Positions 37,026 through 46,178 of a stretch of 64,000 nucleotides of DNA are shown here, in pieces. Source of the DNA: JAJDZL01 sp965221175 (lineage in GTDB: Bacteria; Pseudomonadota; Gammaproteobacteria; Arenicellales; JAJDZL01); assembly GCA_965221175.1 (NCBI GenBank), contig OZ244867.1, forward strand, positions 372,001 through 436,000, read 5' to 3'. The translations under genes and the position numbers were made by a program. The notes under the pieces were generated by a model that saw nothing but the letters and a program-made list of their open reading frames with translations, had not been told where the DNA came from and searched no databases. The stretch's first letter is position 1; the number at the start of each line of letters is the position of its first letter.

Positions 37026-38018
37026 TCAACTGATTTTGACGACGATACGCCCAACAATAGATGCTTCCATGTATTGGTCAAATGAGGATGGCAAGTCATT
37101 AAAATCAATCACTTTCTTGACGATTAAATCCATATCGTTCGGCTTCAAATCGCTACAGAGTCGTTCCCACGCTTTGTCACGCACTTCCATCGGCATTTCG
37201 AGTGAATTGATGCCGAGGAGAGACACGCCTCGCAAAATGAATGGCATGACTGTGGTTTTCAGTCCAATTCCGCCCGCTAGTCCGATGGAACCAATATTCC
37301 CCCATGGCTTCACGGTTCGGGTCAACCAGCCAAGAATGTCCCCGCCTACATTGTCAACGGCTCCGCCCCATTTCGCTGCTTCCAGAGGTTTGTCTCCCAA
37401 TTCCAGCGTGTGTCGATCAATCATATCGGTAGCACCTAGTGCTCTCAAATGTGCTTCGTGTTCCTTCTTTCCGGACAGCGCGATTACTTCATATCCAAGA
37501 TTGGAAAACATACTGACCGCAAAACTGCCTACGCCGCCGGTCGCTCCGGTCACAACAATCGGCCCGCGTTCCGGAATTTGTCCATTGTCTTCCATCCGAA
37601 TCACAGCAATTGCAGCGGTAAATCCTGCCGTTCCGAACGCCATTGCCTCATACTCAGTCAAACCAGCTGGCATGGGTACTACACAGTCGCCTGGAACACG
37701 AGCGTATTCGGAATACCCTCCGTCATGGACCTCAGAAAGACCACAGCCGCAGACCAGTACTGAATCTCCTTCTTTGTAGCGAGAGTCAGTCGATGCTGAA
37801 ACTTTACCCGCAAGATCAATTCCGCCGTTCAAGGGATACTTTCTTAGAATTCTTCCTTTTCCTGTTGCTGCAAGCGCGTCTTTGTAGTTAATCGTTGAAT
37901 AACTTGTTTCGATAACGACTTCACCTTCCGTCAAGTCATCTAGTGTTAAATCTTCATATCCCGCAGAGATGCTTCTGTCTTCATTTTGTCGAATACGGTA
38001 ACTACGAAATGTCTCCAT
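37026..38018 (-). CDS. AcuI/YhdH-like acryloyl-CoA reductase-type oxidoreductase
   Basis: A 330-residue medium-chain dehydrogenase/reductase without structural zinc cysteines. Family features: STINYKDALAATGKGRILRK near residue 42, GGIDLAGKV near 66, and the NADPH-binding VTGATGGVGSFAVSMFSNLG near 155. YhdH/AcuI enzymes reduce acryloyl-CoA with NADPH. In marine bacteria this is a step of DMSP breakdown, but many organisms carry the gene without that pathway, and no DMSP lyase gene is here. It is probably monocistronic. Confidence 0.88.
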   Translation of the reverse strand: METFRSYRIRQNEDRSISAGYEDLTLDDLTEGEVVIETSYSTINYKDALAATGKGRILRKYPLNGGIDLAGKVSASTDSRYKEGDSVLVCGCGLSEVHDGGYSEYARVPGDCVVPMPAGLTEYEAMAFGTAGFTAAIAVIRMEDNGQIPERGPIVVTGATGGVGSFAVSMFSNLGYEVIALSGKKEHEAHLRALGATDMIDRHTLELGDKPLEAAKWGGAVDNVGGDILGWLTRTVKPWGNIGSIGLAGGIGLKTTVMPFILRGVSLLGINSLEMPMEVRDKAWERLCSDLKPNDMDLIVKKVIDFNDLPSSFDQYMEASIVGRIVVKIS

Positions 38019-38326
38019 GAATTGCTCCTATCAAAGTGTCATAGAATCAGGAATTGATTTGGGTTTCTAGTAATGGGAAAATTTGGATTTGAAAGGTATC
38101 TTTTGATTCTAGGAGACTAATGCTCCACCAATCAAATCCACGGTCAGCACAATTTTATAGCACATAGACTGAATGAACTGGTTTTGTGAGTACTGCAATT
38201 GTCTAAAGAATGATTTCAGTCATGATTCCTCTGCTGCTCGAAATTGATTGGCTTCGCGCTATACAGCATTTCCCTATAATTTCCAGCAACCTTGTTAGCT
38301 CACAATCAGGCTACAGTGGAGGCATT

Positions 38327-38671
38327 GTGACAGAAGAAACCATTTTCAGTAAAATCATTCGAAAGGAAATACCGTCGGATATAGTCTATGAAGACGAATC
38401 TATTTTGGCCTTTCGAGACATTACCCCGCAAGCACCAGTGCACTTTCTGATAATTCCGAAGAAAGTGATTCCTACAGTTAATGATGTTACGTCAGAGGAC
38501 GAACAGGTGCTCGGCCGATTATTCTTGGTGGCCGCTCAACTTGCCAAGGAACACGGCGTTGACGAAAGCGGGTATCGGCTGTCAGTCAACTGTAATTCCG
38601 ACGGCAGACAAGAAGTTTTTCATGTGCACATGCATTTGATGGGTGGACGTCAAATGCAACGAATGGGCTAG
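38327..38671 (+). CDS. hinT: HIT-family nucleotide hydrolase (HinT)
   Basis: A 114-residue histidine-triad protein. GTG 38327 is chosen because GGAGG lies just upstream and the family begins here (TEETIFSKIIRKEIPSDIVY). The long frame from 38210 is not conserved. The catalytic triad motif HVHMHLMGG is near the C terminus. HinT proteins hydrolyse purine phosphoramidates and acyl-adenylates in the cytoplasm. It is monocistronic. Confidence 0.93.
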   Translation: MTEETIFSKIIRKEIPSDIVYEDESILAFRDITPQAPVHFLIIPKKVIPTVNDVTSEDEQVLGRLFLVAAQLAKEHGVDESGYRLSVNCNSDGRQEVFHVHMHLMGGRQMQRMG

Positions 38672-38947
38672 CGAATTTCTGTGCCAGGGTTGCCGAATTT
38701 CTAAAACTTGGAATTTACACGTTTGAGCAATTTTTGGCTCAACCACCGCGATATTTAAATGAATCCCGGCGAAAACTCTATACGCATCCGAATCGACTGC
38801 GACATCGATGACCACTAGCCACCCCGTTCAAACCGAAAACTATACGGATGCCTTCTGTTCTAAGTGATGCGGCGACAGTTTGCCCGCCAGTGAGTCGTTT
38901 CATCTGCCTTTTATCAAGACTCAGCATTCATGTCGCGACGATGCGCG
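38672..38947. other. Convergent intergenic, no gene seen
   Basis: Only a minus-strand shadow of hinT enters this spacer. No terminator hairpin was recognised. Confidence 0.35.
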
Positions 38948-39757
38948 TCAGTTCAACGAAGCGGATAAAAAACGCAGCACCGGTTCAATAAACGCAGATG
39001 AATCCTCAAGCAGCCCTAAATGCTGCAATCTCGGAATGATCATGACCTGAGAACCGGGAATCTCTCTGGATATGCCGTGTGACATGGCGGGAGTACTGCC
39101 GCTGTCGTTTTGGCAGGTTATCACTAACGACGGACAAACAATTGGCGGCTGCGGCCTAATTAGCTCCAAGACGCCTTTAGCTAGCACTTCACGGCATTGG
39201 GTGTAACTCAGGGGTTCGTTACTTAGAATCCATTCTCGCACTTCGTTGACGATGTCAGTATGCGTGGAGAGAAATTCGGGCGTAAACCAGCGTTGAAGTG
39301 ACGTTTCGATTGTCGCCTTCGGACCGCCTTGCGCGGTGTGCGCAACTCGTCGCTCTATCTCGCTCTGTTCCTCTGGCGCTCTTTCGTGCGGCGAATTCAA
39401 GATAATTAGGGCGCTGGTGGATTCAGGATAATTGATGGCGAAACGACGGTTGATCATTCCCCCTAGGGAAAATCCCATGACAGCGCAATGATTAATTTCG
39501 AGTTTTTCCAGCAATTCTTTTAACTGCAACGCATACAATTTGAGAGATGGAACGGACGGCGGTAGGCTGCTTTCGCCATGTCCGTACAAATCGTAAGTCA
39601 GTACGCGATAACTGACTGCCAACGAGTCTACGAACTCGTGCCACATGCGTCGATTCATGCCGAGTCCGTGAATGAGCGCAACAACAGGGGCGTCCTGCTC
39701 GCCAACTAGCTCATATGCAGTAGTACCTGTCGATTCGAACATAAAAGGATTTTCCAC
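38948..39757 (-). CDS. Alpha/beta-fold hydrolase
   Basis: A 269-residue alpha/beta hydrolase, resembling 3-oxoadipate enol-lactonase-type enzymes. ALIHGLGMNRRMW (near residue 28) is the oxyanion region, VMGFSLGGMINRR (serine near 95) the nucleophile elbow, and RLQHLGLLEDS near the end carries the catalytic histidine. It could start at the second ATG (residue 4). It lies in the same direction as the luciferase-like gene upstream, 129 bp away. Substrate unknown. Confidence 0.85.
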   Translation of the reverse strand: MENPFMFESTGTTAYELVGEQDAPVVALIHGLGMNRRMWHEFVDSLAVSYRVLTYDLYGHGESSLPPSVPSLKLYALQLKELLEKLEINHCAVMGFSLGGMINRRFAINYPESTSALIILNSPHERAPEEQSEIERRVAHTAQGGPKATIETSLQRWFTPEFLSTHTDIVNEVREWILSNEPLSYTQCREVLAKGVLELIRPQPPIVCPSLVITCQNDSGSTPAMSHGISREIPGSQVMIIPRLQHLGLLEDSSAFIEPVLRFLSASLN

Positions 39758-39886
39758 GATAAGCTGATTTCATATCGGAAAGCGCTGCGCAACTCAAAGC
39801 CGGGAGACTGGCGGAAGTGGAGTGGCGAAAATAATTTCAGTTAACTCTTCTGATTTAATTGAAATGGGCGATGTAGACTCAATGCA

Positions 39887-40924
39887 TCAATTGAAAGCTG
39901 GCATGACTTCATTACAGAATAGCGCAAGAGAATTTTTCTGTTCTTTTTGTCCCAGCCCCATGCTTGCCAAATAAACGAAGTCGTCAACGCCAATTTCCTC
40001 GTACCGTTTCAACTTCTGAATCACTTCATCGGGCGAACCCAGCATCAGGTTCTGTTCCAACATATTCGGATTGTATTGTTCTCGTTCTGAAAGTTCTTCC
40101 AACGGAATCTGTTTCGGAAAACCATTTACAACATCGCTCAGATTTCGGAAGAGATTCTCGAACATTCCCATGCTTCTTTGGATCGCAGTTATCACCGTTT
40201 CGCGTCCCTGCGAGTTTTCATAGAGCGCGGTATGGCGCATTACGGCGAAAGTTGGGCGTTGACCTGCGGCGTGTTTCGCAATGGATTCGTCCAACTGCGA
40301 CTTGTACAATTCCACCTCTGAAATTGGTCTGGTCAAGGGCCATGAAATTATGTTGCAGCCATTGGCGACAGCGTAATCAAAAGTGATCGGCGAGCGGGCG
40401 GCAACCCAAATTGGAGGATGTGGAACCTGGACTGGGTGAGGCACTGACGTAGCCGTCGGAAACGACCAATACTGGCCATTATGCTCATAGTCTCCTTTCC
40501 ATAAAGCTTTCAGCGCAGGTAACATTTCGTGAACGTAGTGGTAGGCATCGGATTGTTTCAGTCCGGAGTGCATCCGGTCGAATTCTCGCTGATAAGCGCC
40601 TGAACCAATACCGAATTCCAACCGTCCGCCGCTGATCAAGTCTGTGAGTGCTGCTTCGCTTGCCAGATTAATCGGGTGCCAGTAAGCTGCGACCGCGACC
40701 GCTGTGCCGAGTCGAATACGATTGGTGTGGGTAGCCCACCAAGTCAGAATCTGAAAAGGATTCGGGGCGATAGTCAATTCGAGCCCGTGATGTTCTGCTG
40801 CCCAGACAATTTCGAAACCGTTGGCATCAGCAGTCTGCACCATGTCCAACGTATGACGGACGACGTCATTCATGTTCATGCTGTCGTCCATCCGTTCCAT
40901 ATTGATAGCTAGGTGAAACTTCAT
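39887..40924 (-). CDS. Luciferase-like (LLM class) flavin-dependent monooxygenase
   Basis: A 345-residue TIM-barrel flavoprotein of the bacterial luciferase family. The pattern WAAEHHGLELTIAPNPFQIL (near residue 42), RIRLGTAVAVAAYWHPI (near 70) and LEFGIGSGAYQREFDRM (near 102) is characteristic. It would use reduced FMN supplied by a separate reductase, which is not in the window. The next leftward gene is an alpha/beta hydrolase, so a monooxygenase-hydrolase pair acting on one compound is possible (inference). Confidence 0.9.
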   Translation of the reverse strand: MKFHLAINMERMDDSMNMNDVVRHTLDMVQTADANGFEIVWAAEHHGLELTIAPNPFQILTWWATHTNRIRLGTAVAVAAYWHPINLASEAALTDLISGGRLEFGIGSGAYQREFDRMHSGLKQSDAYHYVHEMLPALKALWKGDYEHNGQYWSFPTATSVPHPVQVPHPPIWVAARSPITFDYAVANGCNIISWPLTRPISEVELYKSQLDESIAKHAAGQRPTFAVMRHTALYENSQGRETVITAIQRSMGMFENLFRNLSDVVNGFPKQIPLEELSEREQYNPNMLEQNLMLGSPDEVIQKLKRYEEIGVDDFVYLASMGLGQKEQKNSLALFCNEVMPAFN

Positions 40925-41173
40925 TCAATCAACTCCTTATCTAAATTGAATTACTCTCAGGCAGAACTTCATCGTACGACGAACAGGCTTCCGAGCGGTT
41001 CGTTGGATGTATTCATCCATAGAGTCTTGGGGAGAGTGGAATCGTATGTGGTCTGAAAACCGCCTTCGCACCCATAACCGGAAATTTTTTTGTCACACGT
41101 TGAACAGAATTAGGCGATTTAATCAACGCTTTCTCAGAGTCTCGTTCGGAATCACTGTCTATTCATTCACAGT
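40925..41173. other. Intergenic, no gene seen
   Basis: Spacer between bamE and the luciferase-like gene. Only short out-of-frame readings; no hairpin terminator recognised. Confidence 0.35.
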
Positions 41174-41533
41174 TTACATTTCCGATTCTGAGGTTTGGTC
41201 TAAGTTATGTTCGACTTTCGCCACCACTCCGTCTTTGAAGAAAACTGTCACTTTTTGCTTTGATACGACAGTTCGTTTACTGTCGATTACATTATGGACG
41301 TAGTCCCATCGGTTTCTGTGAAACGAATCAACGATTAAAGGAGTTCCCATGATGTCCAACACTTCATCAGGTGTCATTCCAACGGCTAGTTTACTGACGT
41401 CTGCTAGACCTAATGATTGCCCTTGATATATTTCAGGGCGATAGATTGAACACGAAACCAGCAATACTACGCATAGAATCGTGATCGCCGTTACGTAACG
41501 GGATGATTGAAATATCTCTTGCAATTGAATCAC
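41174..41533 (-). CDS. bamE: Outer-membrane assembly lipoprotein BamE (SmpA/OmlA)
   Basis: A 119-residue lipoprotein of the BAM complex, which inserts beta-barrels in the outer membrane. A signal with lipobox VVLLVSC (cysteine near residue 28) precedes the SmpA/OmlA domain: YRPEIYQGQ, VGMTPDEVLDIMGTPLIVD and RWDYVHNVIDSK. It overlaps the GNAT gene by 4 bp (ATGA) and is the last of nadK-recN-GNAT-bamE. bamE next to recN is a common gammaproteobacterial arrangement. Confidence 0.92.
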   Translation of the reverse strand: MIQLQEIFQSSRYVTAITILCVVLLVSCSIYRPEIYQGQSLGLADVSKLAVGMTPDEVLDIMGTPLIVDSFHRNRWDYVHNVIDSKRTVVSKQKVTVFFKDGVVAKVEHNLDQTSESEM

Positions 41534-42018
41534 TTAAGTTCCCTTAGTACTGCGATTTCATCACAGTCGTTGAATTTACAGCACTTGGCGCATACACCCC
41601 ATACTTTTTCCGGAAAAATCTCTTTATTGACAATGTGAAATCCGACGCGGTGAAAAAATTCCGGTACGTACGTAAGCGCCATTATCCGTGTTAATCCCAT
41701 TGACCGGGCTTTATCGATCAAAACGTCAACCAGAATTCGACCATAGCCAAGGTGTTTCATTTCCGATGCTACGACCAGGCTGCGAACCTCACAGAGGTTC
41801 TTGTTAAAGATTTCGAGCGCTGCGCAGGCGACAGTTTTGCCTTGAATTTCTATCACGCTGAATTTCATCAAGTTGTCGATGATGTCAGTCTTCGTTCGCG
41901 GCAGAAGAATCCCTTTGGAAGCGTAAGACTCCATCAGTTCGTAGATGTCGTCGACATCATTGATTGTCGCATCGCGAGTGATCGGTTCAAACAGATTTTC
42001 AACAGATGGTTGCATCAC
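41530..42018 (-). CDS. GNAT acetyltransferase, ArgA-like
   Basis: A 162-residue GNAT enzyme resembling the acetyltransferase domain of N-acetylglutamate synthase. The N-terminal DVDDIYELMESYASKGILLPR and the acetyl-CoA site LGYGRILVDVLIDKARSMG (near residue 92) are clear. The C-terminal CAKCCKFNDCDEIAV matches the cysteine-rich tail of this subgroup. It overlaps recN and bamE by 4 bp each, so the three are translationally coupled. Whether it makes acetylglutamate needs its genome context. Confidence 0.85.
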   Translation of the reverse strand: MMQPSVENLFEPITRDATINDVDDIYELMESYASKGILLPRTKTDIIDNLMKFSVIEIQGKTVACAALEIFNKNLCEVRSLVVASEMKHLGYGRILVDVLIDKARSMGLTRIMALTYVPEFFHRVGFHIVNKEIFPEKVWGVCAKCCKFNDCDEIAVLRELK

Positions 42019-43682
42019 ATAGAGCCTTGTATAAGCATCTCTTTGGCGTGTTCAGTGGTACGAGCCGTAATTTTAACACCACCGAGCATTCTGGCGATTT
42101 CCGAAATGCGTTGCTCGTGGTCAAGCAGTCGAATTTCAACACTTGAGGCATTCTCCGTTTTCTTGTTCACATTCAATTGATAATCGCCTTGCGCGGCAAC
42201 CTGGGGTAGGTGGGTAATACAGAATATTTGCGTTGATTTGCCAAGCGACCTCAACAGCCTGCCAACCCGTTCCGCAACTTTTCCGCCGATGCCGACATCA
42301 ATTTCGTCAAACACAAGAGACTGTACTTGCGTAACTTCCGCAGCGACCGTCTGAATGGCCAAACTCAATCGTGAGAGTTCACCTCCAGATGCGACTTTGG
42401 ATAATGCTCCCTTTTGCTGACCTGGATTCGTAGAAACTAGAAAATTGACGTTTTCCCATCCGAATCCTGCATAGTCGACCGGATTGTGTTCAATCAGCTC
42501 GACTTCGAATACTCCACCTTCCATTCCCAATTTCTGCATTTGCTCAGTCATAGCCACAGACAAAGTGATGGCAAAATTTCTGCGAATTTTACTGATTTCG
42601 GATGCAGCGGAGCGATGCTCGGCTTGTAGCCGGTCGATCCTATCATTCAATGTAGTTATCCCTGCAAGCTCGGATTCAAGCTTGCTGATTTGTTCACCAA
42701 TCACCAGCAGTGCGTTGGGCAATTCGTCCGCACTGGCATCGTGAATGCGCGCTTGCTGCTGTAGCGATGCCATTCGCTCTTCAATGGATGTGATTTCGGC
42801 AGGGTCATATTCGCTTCGACTTGAAATTGAGAGAATCTCTCGAGCCGAATCATCGATCCGAAATCTTGCCTCTTCCAGCATGTTGGCATAGGTCTCAAGC
42901 TCGGGGTCATACTCACTGAGCTTGCCAATTTGCCTGATACTTTCGGTCAGGGTGCCACTGACAGTCGCATCATCTGCGTAGAACAATCTTTGGGCTATCT
43001 CGTGCAGACCGGTCGAGAGTTCTTCAGCGTGAGTCTCTCGTGCAAGTTCGTTGCTGAGTCGGGAGAACTCGCCTTGTTCTGCCTGCAGGTGATCAAGCAC
43101 ACTGAATTGATGGCGCAACAAGTTCAGTTGCTCGTCCAGGTACTGCTGTCTGTCAATCAGGCTGCCACGACGGCTTGTCTCATTTCTTATCGATGCTGCG
43201 AGGCTGGAAAGCTTGTTAGATTTGTCGAGAATTCCAGCGAATCCATCAAGGATATTTCGTTGTGCAGGTGACTTCAGCAAAGACTGATGCTCGTGCTGAC
43301 CATGAATCTCGACCAGCAGTGAGCCCAGACTCCTTACGCTCTGCAACGTTGCCGGCCGGCCATTGATATAGGCCCGAGAAGCACGATCAGGGAATATCAC
43401 GCGATGGATTATGCATTCTGCGCCATCATGCAGCTCGTGTTCTTTCAGCCAGCCTTCAATATCCGTGTCGTGGATTTCAAAAATGACGAAAATTTCAGCC
43501 TTGTTGCAGCCGCTACGTATGATTCCCGAATCTGCACGTGCGCCTAGCGCGAGCTCCAGTGAATCGACGATAAGCGATTTACCGGCACCGGTTTCGCCTG
43601 TGATGACGGTCAGCCCCTTTTGAAAGTCTATTTGAATGTCTGGGATGAGAAGATAGTCCTTGATGTAGAGCGATTTAATCAT
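42015..43682 (-). CDS. recN: DNA repair ATPase RecN
   Basis: A 555-residue SMC-like protein of double-strand-break repair. Walker A (GETGAGKS) lies at residues 29-36, long coiled coils run from about 150 to 370, the ABC signature region ASGGELSRLSLAIQ is near 424, and Walker B VFDEIDVGIGG is near 453. Length and motifs are normal. The gene lies 20 bp after nadK. No LexA box was recognised. Confidence 0.96.
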   Translation of the reverse strand: MIKSLYIKDYLLIPDIQIDFQKGLTVITGETGAGKSLIVDSLELALGARADSGIIRSGCNKAEIFVIFEIHDTDIEGWLKEHELHDGAECIIHRVIFPDRASRAYINGRPATLQSVRSLGSLLVEIHGQHEHQSLLKSPAQRNILDGFAGILDKSNKLSSLAASIRNETSRRGSLIDRQQYLDEQLNLLRHQFSVLDHLQAEQGEFSRLSNELARETHAEELSTGLHEIAQRLFYADDATVSGTLTESIRQIGKLSEYDPELETYANMLEEARFRIDDSAREILSISSRSEYDPAEITSIEERMASLQQQARIHDASADELPNALLVIGEQISKLESELAGITTLNDRIDRLQAEHRSAASEISKIRRNFAITLSVAMTEQMQKLGMEGGVFEVELIEHNPVDYAGFGWENVNFLVSTNPGQQKGALSKVASGGELSRLSLAIQTVAAEVTQVQSLVFDEIDVGIGGKVAERVGRLLRSLGKSTQIFCITHLPQVAAQGDYQLNVNKKTENASSVEIRLLDHEQRISEIARMLGGVKITARTTEHAKEMLIQGSM

Positions 43683-43702
43683 CTTGCTTTACAAGTATTT
43701 AA

Positions 43703-44554
43703 CTAGACGCCCCAGCCAAGTTTTTGTCGTAGTGCATTGTAGAAAGTATGCCCCGAAATTCTGACGAAATCGACAGTGAGGTCTGAGCGTCGTACAACGA
43801 TCTTTTCCGTACCGTTCAACTCTTCTCGAACGTCACCGTCGACTACCAGACTGGAATTCCCCGAAGTTGCATTGGTCATGTGGATTTCAATCGCGCTTGA
43901 ATCACTGAACACAATTGGTCGGTGAGTCAGTGTTTGCGGACTGATCGGAATCATCTCGATTGCTGGAAGGTCGGGATTTAGAACCGGTCCACCAGCTGAG
44001 AGGGCGTATGCGGTTGCCCCGGTCGGAGTGGCGACAATCACGCCGTCGGCTCGCAGACTGGTTACAAAGGCTCCGTCTACGATAATTTCAAAATCCAGCA
44101 GTCGTCCATAATTTGTTTTGTGAACGACGATGTCGTTCAGGGCAGTCGCAACGGCAGTGCTATTGTCGTGAAAAGTCGTGGTCGCCTCTAGCAGTGTCCG
44201 GGTTTCGATTGAGTAATTGCCATTCACCACGAGATTGATCGATTGATCTATTTCCTGAACTGCGACATCGGTCAGAAAGCCCCGTCTGCCGAGATTGACA
44301 CCCAGCAAAGGTGACCTGCAGCCAGCTCGCCGTCTTGCCACGTTCATGAAGGTACCGTCACCGCCAATCACGATTGCAAGTTCCAGTTCATCGTCATCTA
44401 TTCCTTCATTCCTCTCGGTATGCCGGATGGATGAAAAATACTGTCGATACGAGATTTCACTCGCAATCAATATGTTGGCAATTTTCTCAGCAATATTGGC
44501 GACCTTATCGATTGAAAAATTGCCGAATATGCCGACTGTCTTGAATTCTGTCAT
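43703..44554 (-). CDS. nadK: NAD kinase
   Basis: A 283-residue enzyme that phosphorylates NAD to NADP, using ATG 44554; a start at 44581 would add nine non-conserved residues. GGDG (residues 64-67), NLGRRGFLTDV near 90, TGATAYALSAGGP near 177 and the inorganic-phosphate-binding loop are intact. It heads the leftward nadK-recN-GNAT-bamE unit. In related gammaproteobacteria it faces hrcA directly; here about 5 kb of relics separate them. Confidence 0.95.
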   Translation of the reverse strand: MTEFKTVGIFGNFSIDKVANIAEKIANILIASEISYRQYFSSIRHTERNEGIDDDELELAIVIGGDGTFMNVARRRAGCRSPLLGVNLGRRGFLTDVAVQEIDQSINLVVNGNYSIETRTLLEATTTFHDNSTAVATALNDIVVHKTNYGRLLDFEIIVDGAFVTSLRADGVIVATPTGATAYALSAGGPVLNPDLPAIEMIPISPQTLTHRPIVFSDSSAIEIHMTNATSGNSSLVVDGDVREELNGTEKIVVRRSDLTVDFVRISGHTFYNALRQKLGWGV

Positions 44555-44665
44555 AATGATTATCGAATTGCAATGCATCAAACTGAGCCGAAGCGCTGCC
44601 TTGAATGCAATCTGTCAATTGTAAAAGTTTGGGGATTATAAACTTGCCTTAACCAATAAAAATTT

Positions 44666-44812
44666 TCAATCGAAATTTCGAATTATTGAAGAATTCTTGT
44701 GTATATCTCTTAGACGCTTTGGAGGAGTGCCAAGAAGCGCTTTTGCGATTTTCGTTGCTCGTTCATGAATTTCTTCAGAGACACTGTTTTCGGGTAATTC
44801 GTCCTTATTCAT
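44666..44812 (-). CDS. Small unidentified protein (48 codons)
   Basis: From ATG 44812, a charged peptide with an amphipathic core (EEIHERATKIAKALLGTPPK). The longer frame back to 44929 overlaps, in another frame, a recognisable DNA-methylase remnant, so only the distal part is likely real. Small proteins ending in a similar A-L-L-x-T-P-P-K pattern occur near toxin or modification genes, but I do not recognise a family. Confidence 0.35.
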   Translation of the reverse strand: MNKDELPENSVSEEIHERATKIAKALLGTPPKRLRDIHKNSSIIRNFD

Positions 44813-44837
44813 GCTAGTTGGTTTGTTGTCTTTAAAT

Positions 44838-44987
44838 TTAGCATCTCGCCATATTGTCCTGTTTTTTGTTTTGTCTTCGCAATCCCCCTTCAAAATCATG
44901 ACCTCTATTGAATGCGGGTTCTGTTGCAATAAGATGAACAGAGTTGCTGTTTATCTCTCGAAGAAAGTCCAAGCTATCGCCATGCAC
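44838..44987 (-). pseudogene. DNA methyltransferase relic (N-terminal fragment)
   Basis: On the minus strand, GTG 44987 opens a frame VHGDSLDFLREINSNSVHLI then ATEPAFNRGHDFEGG, ending at a TAA at 44838..44840. This is the start of adenine/cytosine-N4 DNA methylases (GD-L-x-x-L ... DLIATDPPFN-x-x-DF). The catalytic DPPF is changed to EPAF and the rest of the enzyme is missing. It overlaps the end of a transposase relic in another frame, so the insertion removed its beginning. Confidence 0.6.
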
Positions 44988-45366
44988 TACTGTCCCAACG
45001 TTTAATTGAATAAAATGAATTGGTTAGATGATTGGTCTGTTCAGTTGTGTAATGTTCTTGACTAAGTAGTTGAAATAATGTATTTTTATCAAACAGAGTC
45101 AGGCTCAATGTCTGCAAAATTGTGTAGAGACTTTGCTCCAAGTACAATCGTTTCTTGATAATTGCACACAGCACGTAAACTGAAAACGCGGTCCATAACT
45201 GGCTCTTGACTGCGTTTTCAGACACGCCGTAAATCGACTTGATACGTAGATGCCGCTTGATCCATTTCAAGAACAGTTCCACCTGCCAGCGGCTACGATA
45301 GAGTTCAGTAATGGTGAGTGCAGGAATTTCAATTTCGTCAAACCGTACGTCAAGACGCAGAATACC
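44974..45366 (-). pseudogene. IS4-type transposase, C-terminal relic
   Basis: A minus-strand frame opening after a stop at 45367..45369 reads PALTITELYRSRWQVELFLK, then WIKRHLRIKSIYGVSENAVK and VYVLCAIIKKRLYLEQSLYT. This is the C-terminal catalytic block of IS4-family DDE transposases (YR-x-RW-x-VE-x-F-x-K). About 130 codons survive; the first two thirds are missing. It ends at 44974. Confidence 0.75.
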
Positions 45367-45434
45367 TTAACTCGCAGGACAATTTGTAAGTTAGTAAGTG
45401 GCTTCGATACGTGATAAGTCACGAAATTGGTGGA

Positions 45435-45728
45435 TCACGTGAGTTCGAGTCGGAGACTACGACCGACCGCCTTTGCGGCACGGGTCAGCACACCGATTGT
45501 AACGCCGTCATTTTCAGGATCAAGCAGACGCTCAAGTTGCGACCGGCTTGTGCAAAGGCGCCGTGCCATCTCCACCTTGGATATGCCCTGCTTTTTCATC
45601 TCCTCTGAGAGTTGGAATGCCAACACACGCTTCACGGCCTGTTCAGTGGTGTCTTCACAAGTGCCTTGCTCTTTGAGAAAGTCTTCGAAGAACTGACCAG
45701 GATGTCCTTTTTCAATATCATTCGTCAT
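45435..45728 (-). CDS. Helix-turn-helix antitoxin (HigA/XRE-like)
   Basis: A 97-residue protein with a C-terminal helix-turn-helix (SKVEMARRLCTSRSQLERLL near residue 50, then NDGVTIGVLTRAAKAVGRSL). It is the second gene of a toxin-first pair, overlapping the toxin gene by 4 bp, the order used by HigBA-like modules. It is expected to neutralise the toxin and repress the shared promoter. It looks intact, unlike the DinJ/YafQ-like pair next door. Confidence 0.85.
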   Translation of the reverse strand: MTNDIEKGHPGQFFEDFLKEQGTCEDTTEQAVKRVLAFQLSEEMKKQGISKVEMARRLCTSRSQLERLLDPENDGVTIGVLTRAAKAVGRSLRLELT

Positions 45729-46075
45729 TTCAAGCCTCTCATTCTCTTCATTGCTATGTTCAGTTCAGATTTCGGTGTCTTCTGCGTCTTCTGTATGAAG
45801 CCATGAAGAAGGATCATCTCGCCTCCATGAGAACAAAATAGAACACGGGCGATCTTGTTATTCGACAGGTTGGTACGGATTTCCCACAAACCTTTGTGAT
45901 TTTTTATCGGTCGACAAATAGGCATCCCGACAGGCCACCCGAATTCTGCCGTGCGGATATTATCCCCAATGAGCTTTCGTTCATCCTCCGTTAAGTCGAG
46001 AAGCCACTCACGAACAGGCATCCGCCCGCTTTGCAATTCGAAAATCCGGGCAGGCACCTGCTTCTTGTCATTCAT
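45725..46075 (-). CDS. RelE/HigB-superfamily toxin (Gp49-like)
   Basis: A 116-residue toxin of the phage Gp49-like/HigB branch. Family marks: GRMPVREWLLDLTEDERKLI near residue 17, GLWEIRTNLSNNKIARVLFC near 62, and MILLHGFIQKTQKTPKSEL near 86. It is predicted to cleave mRNA at the ribosome. It starts first in the operon; the ATGA overlap couples it to the antitoxin. A 12-bp palindrome lies 9 bp upstream. Confidence 0.88.
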   Translation of the reverse strand: MNDKKQVPARIFELQSGRMPVREWLLDLTEDERKLIGDNIRTAEFGWPVGMPICRPIKNHKGLWEIRTNLSNNKIARVLFCSHGGEMILLHGFIQKTQKTPKSELNIAMKRMRGLK

Positions 46076-46084
46076 TCAAAGTGT

Positions 46085-46096
46085 ACCATATATGGT
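46085..46096. promoter_or_regulatory. Palindrome upstream of the HigBA-like pair, candidate operator
   Basis: A perfect 12-bp palindrome, ACCATATATGGT, lies 9 bp before the toxin start codon. Position and symmetry suit autorepression by the helix-turn-helix antitoxin. Inference from position only. Confidence 0.45.
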
Positions 46097-46178
46097 TCAT
46101 ATGTTACAAACATTTATAAAGTTTTGCAGAGTGGTAAAGGCCTCTACAGCGGGCAGTTGATCACAAACGCAACCCAAC

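Noticed and set aside
37026..38018. DMSP degradation locus
   Set aside because: An AcuI-like gene alone is not enough; no DMSP lyase or demethylase gene is nearby.
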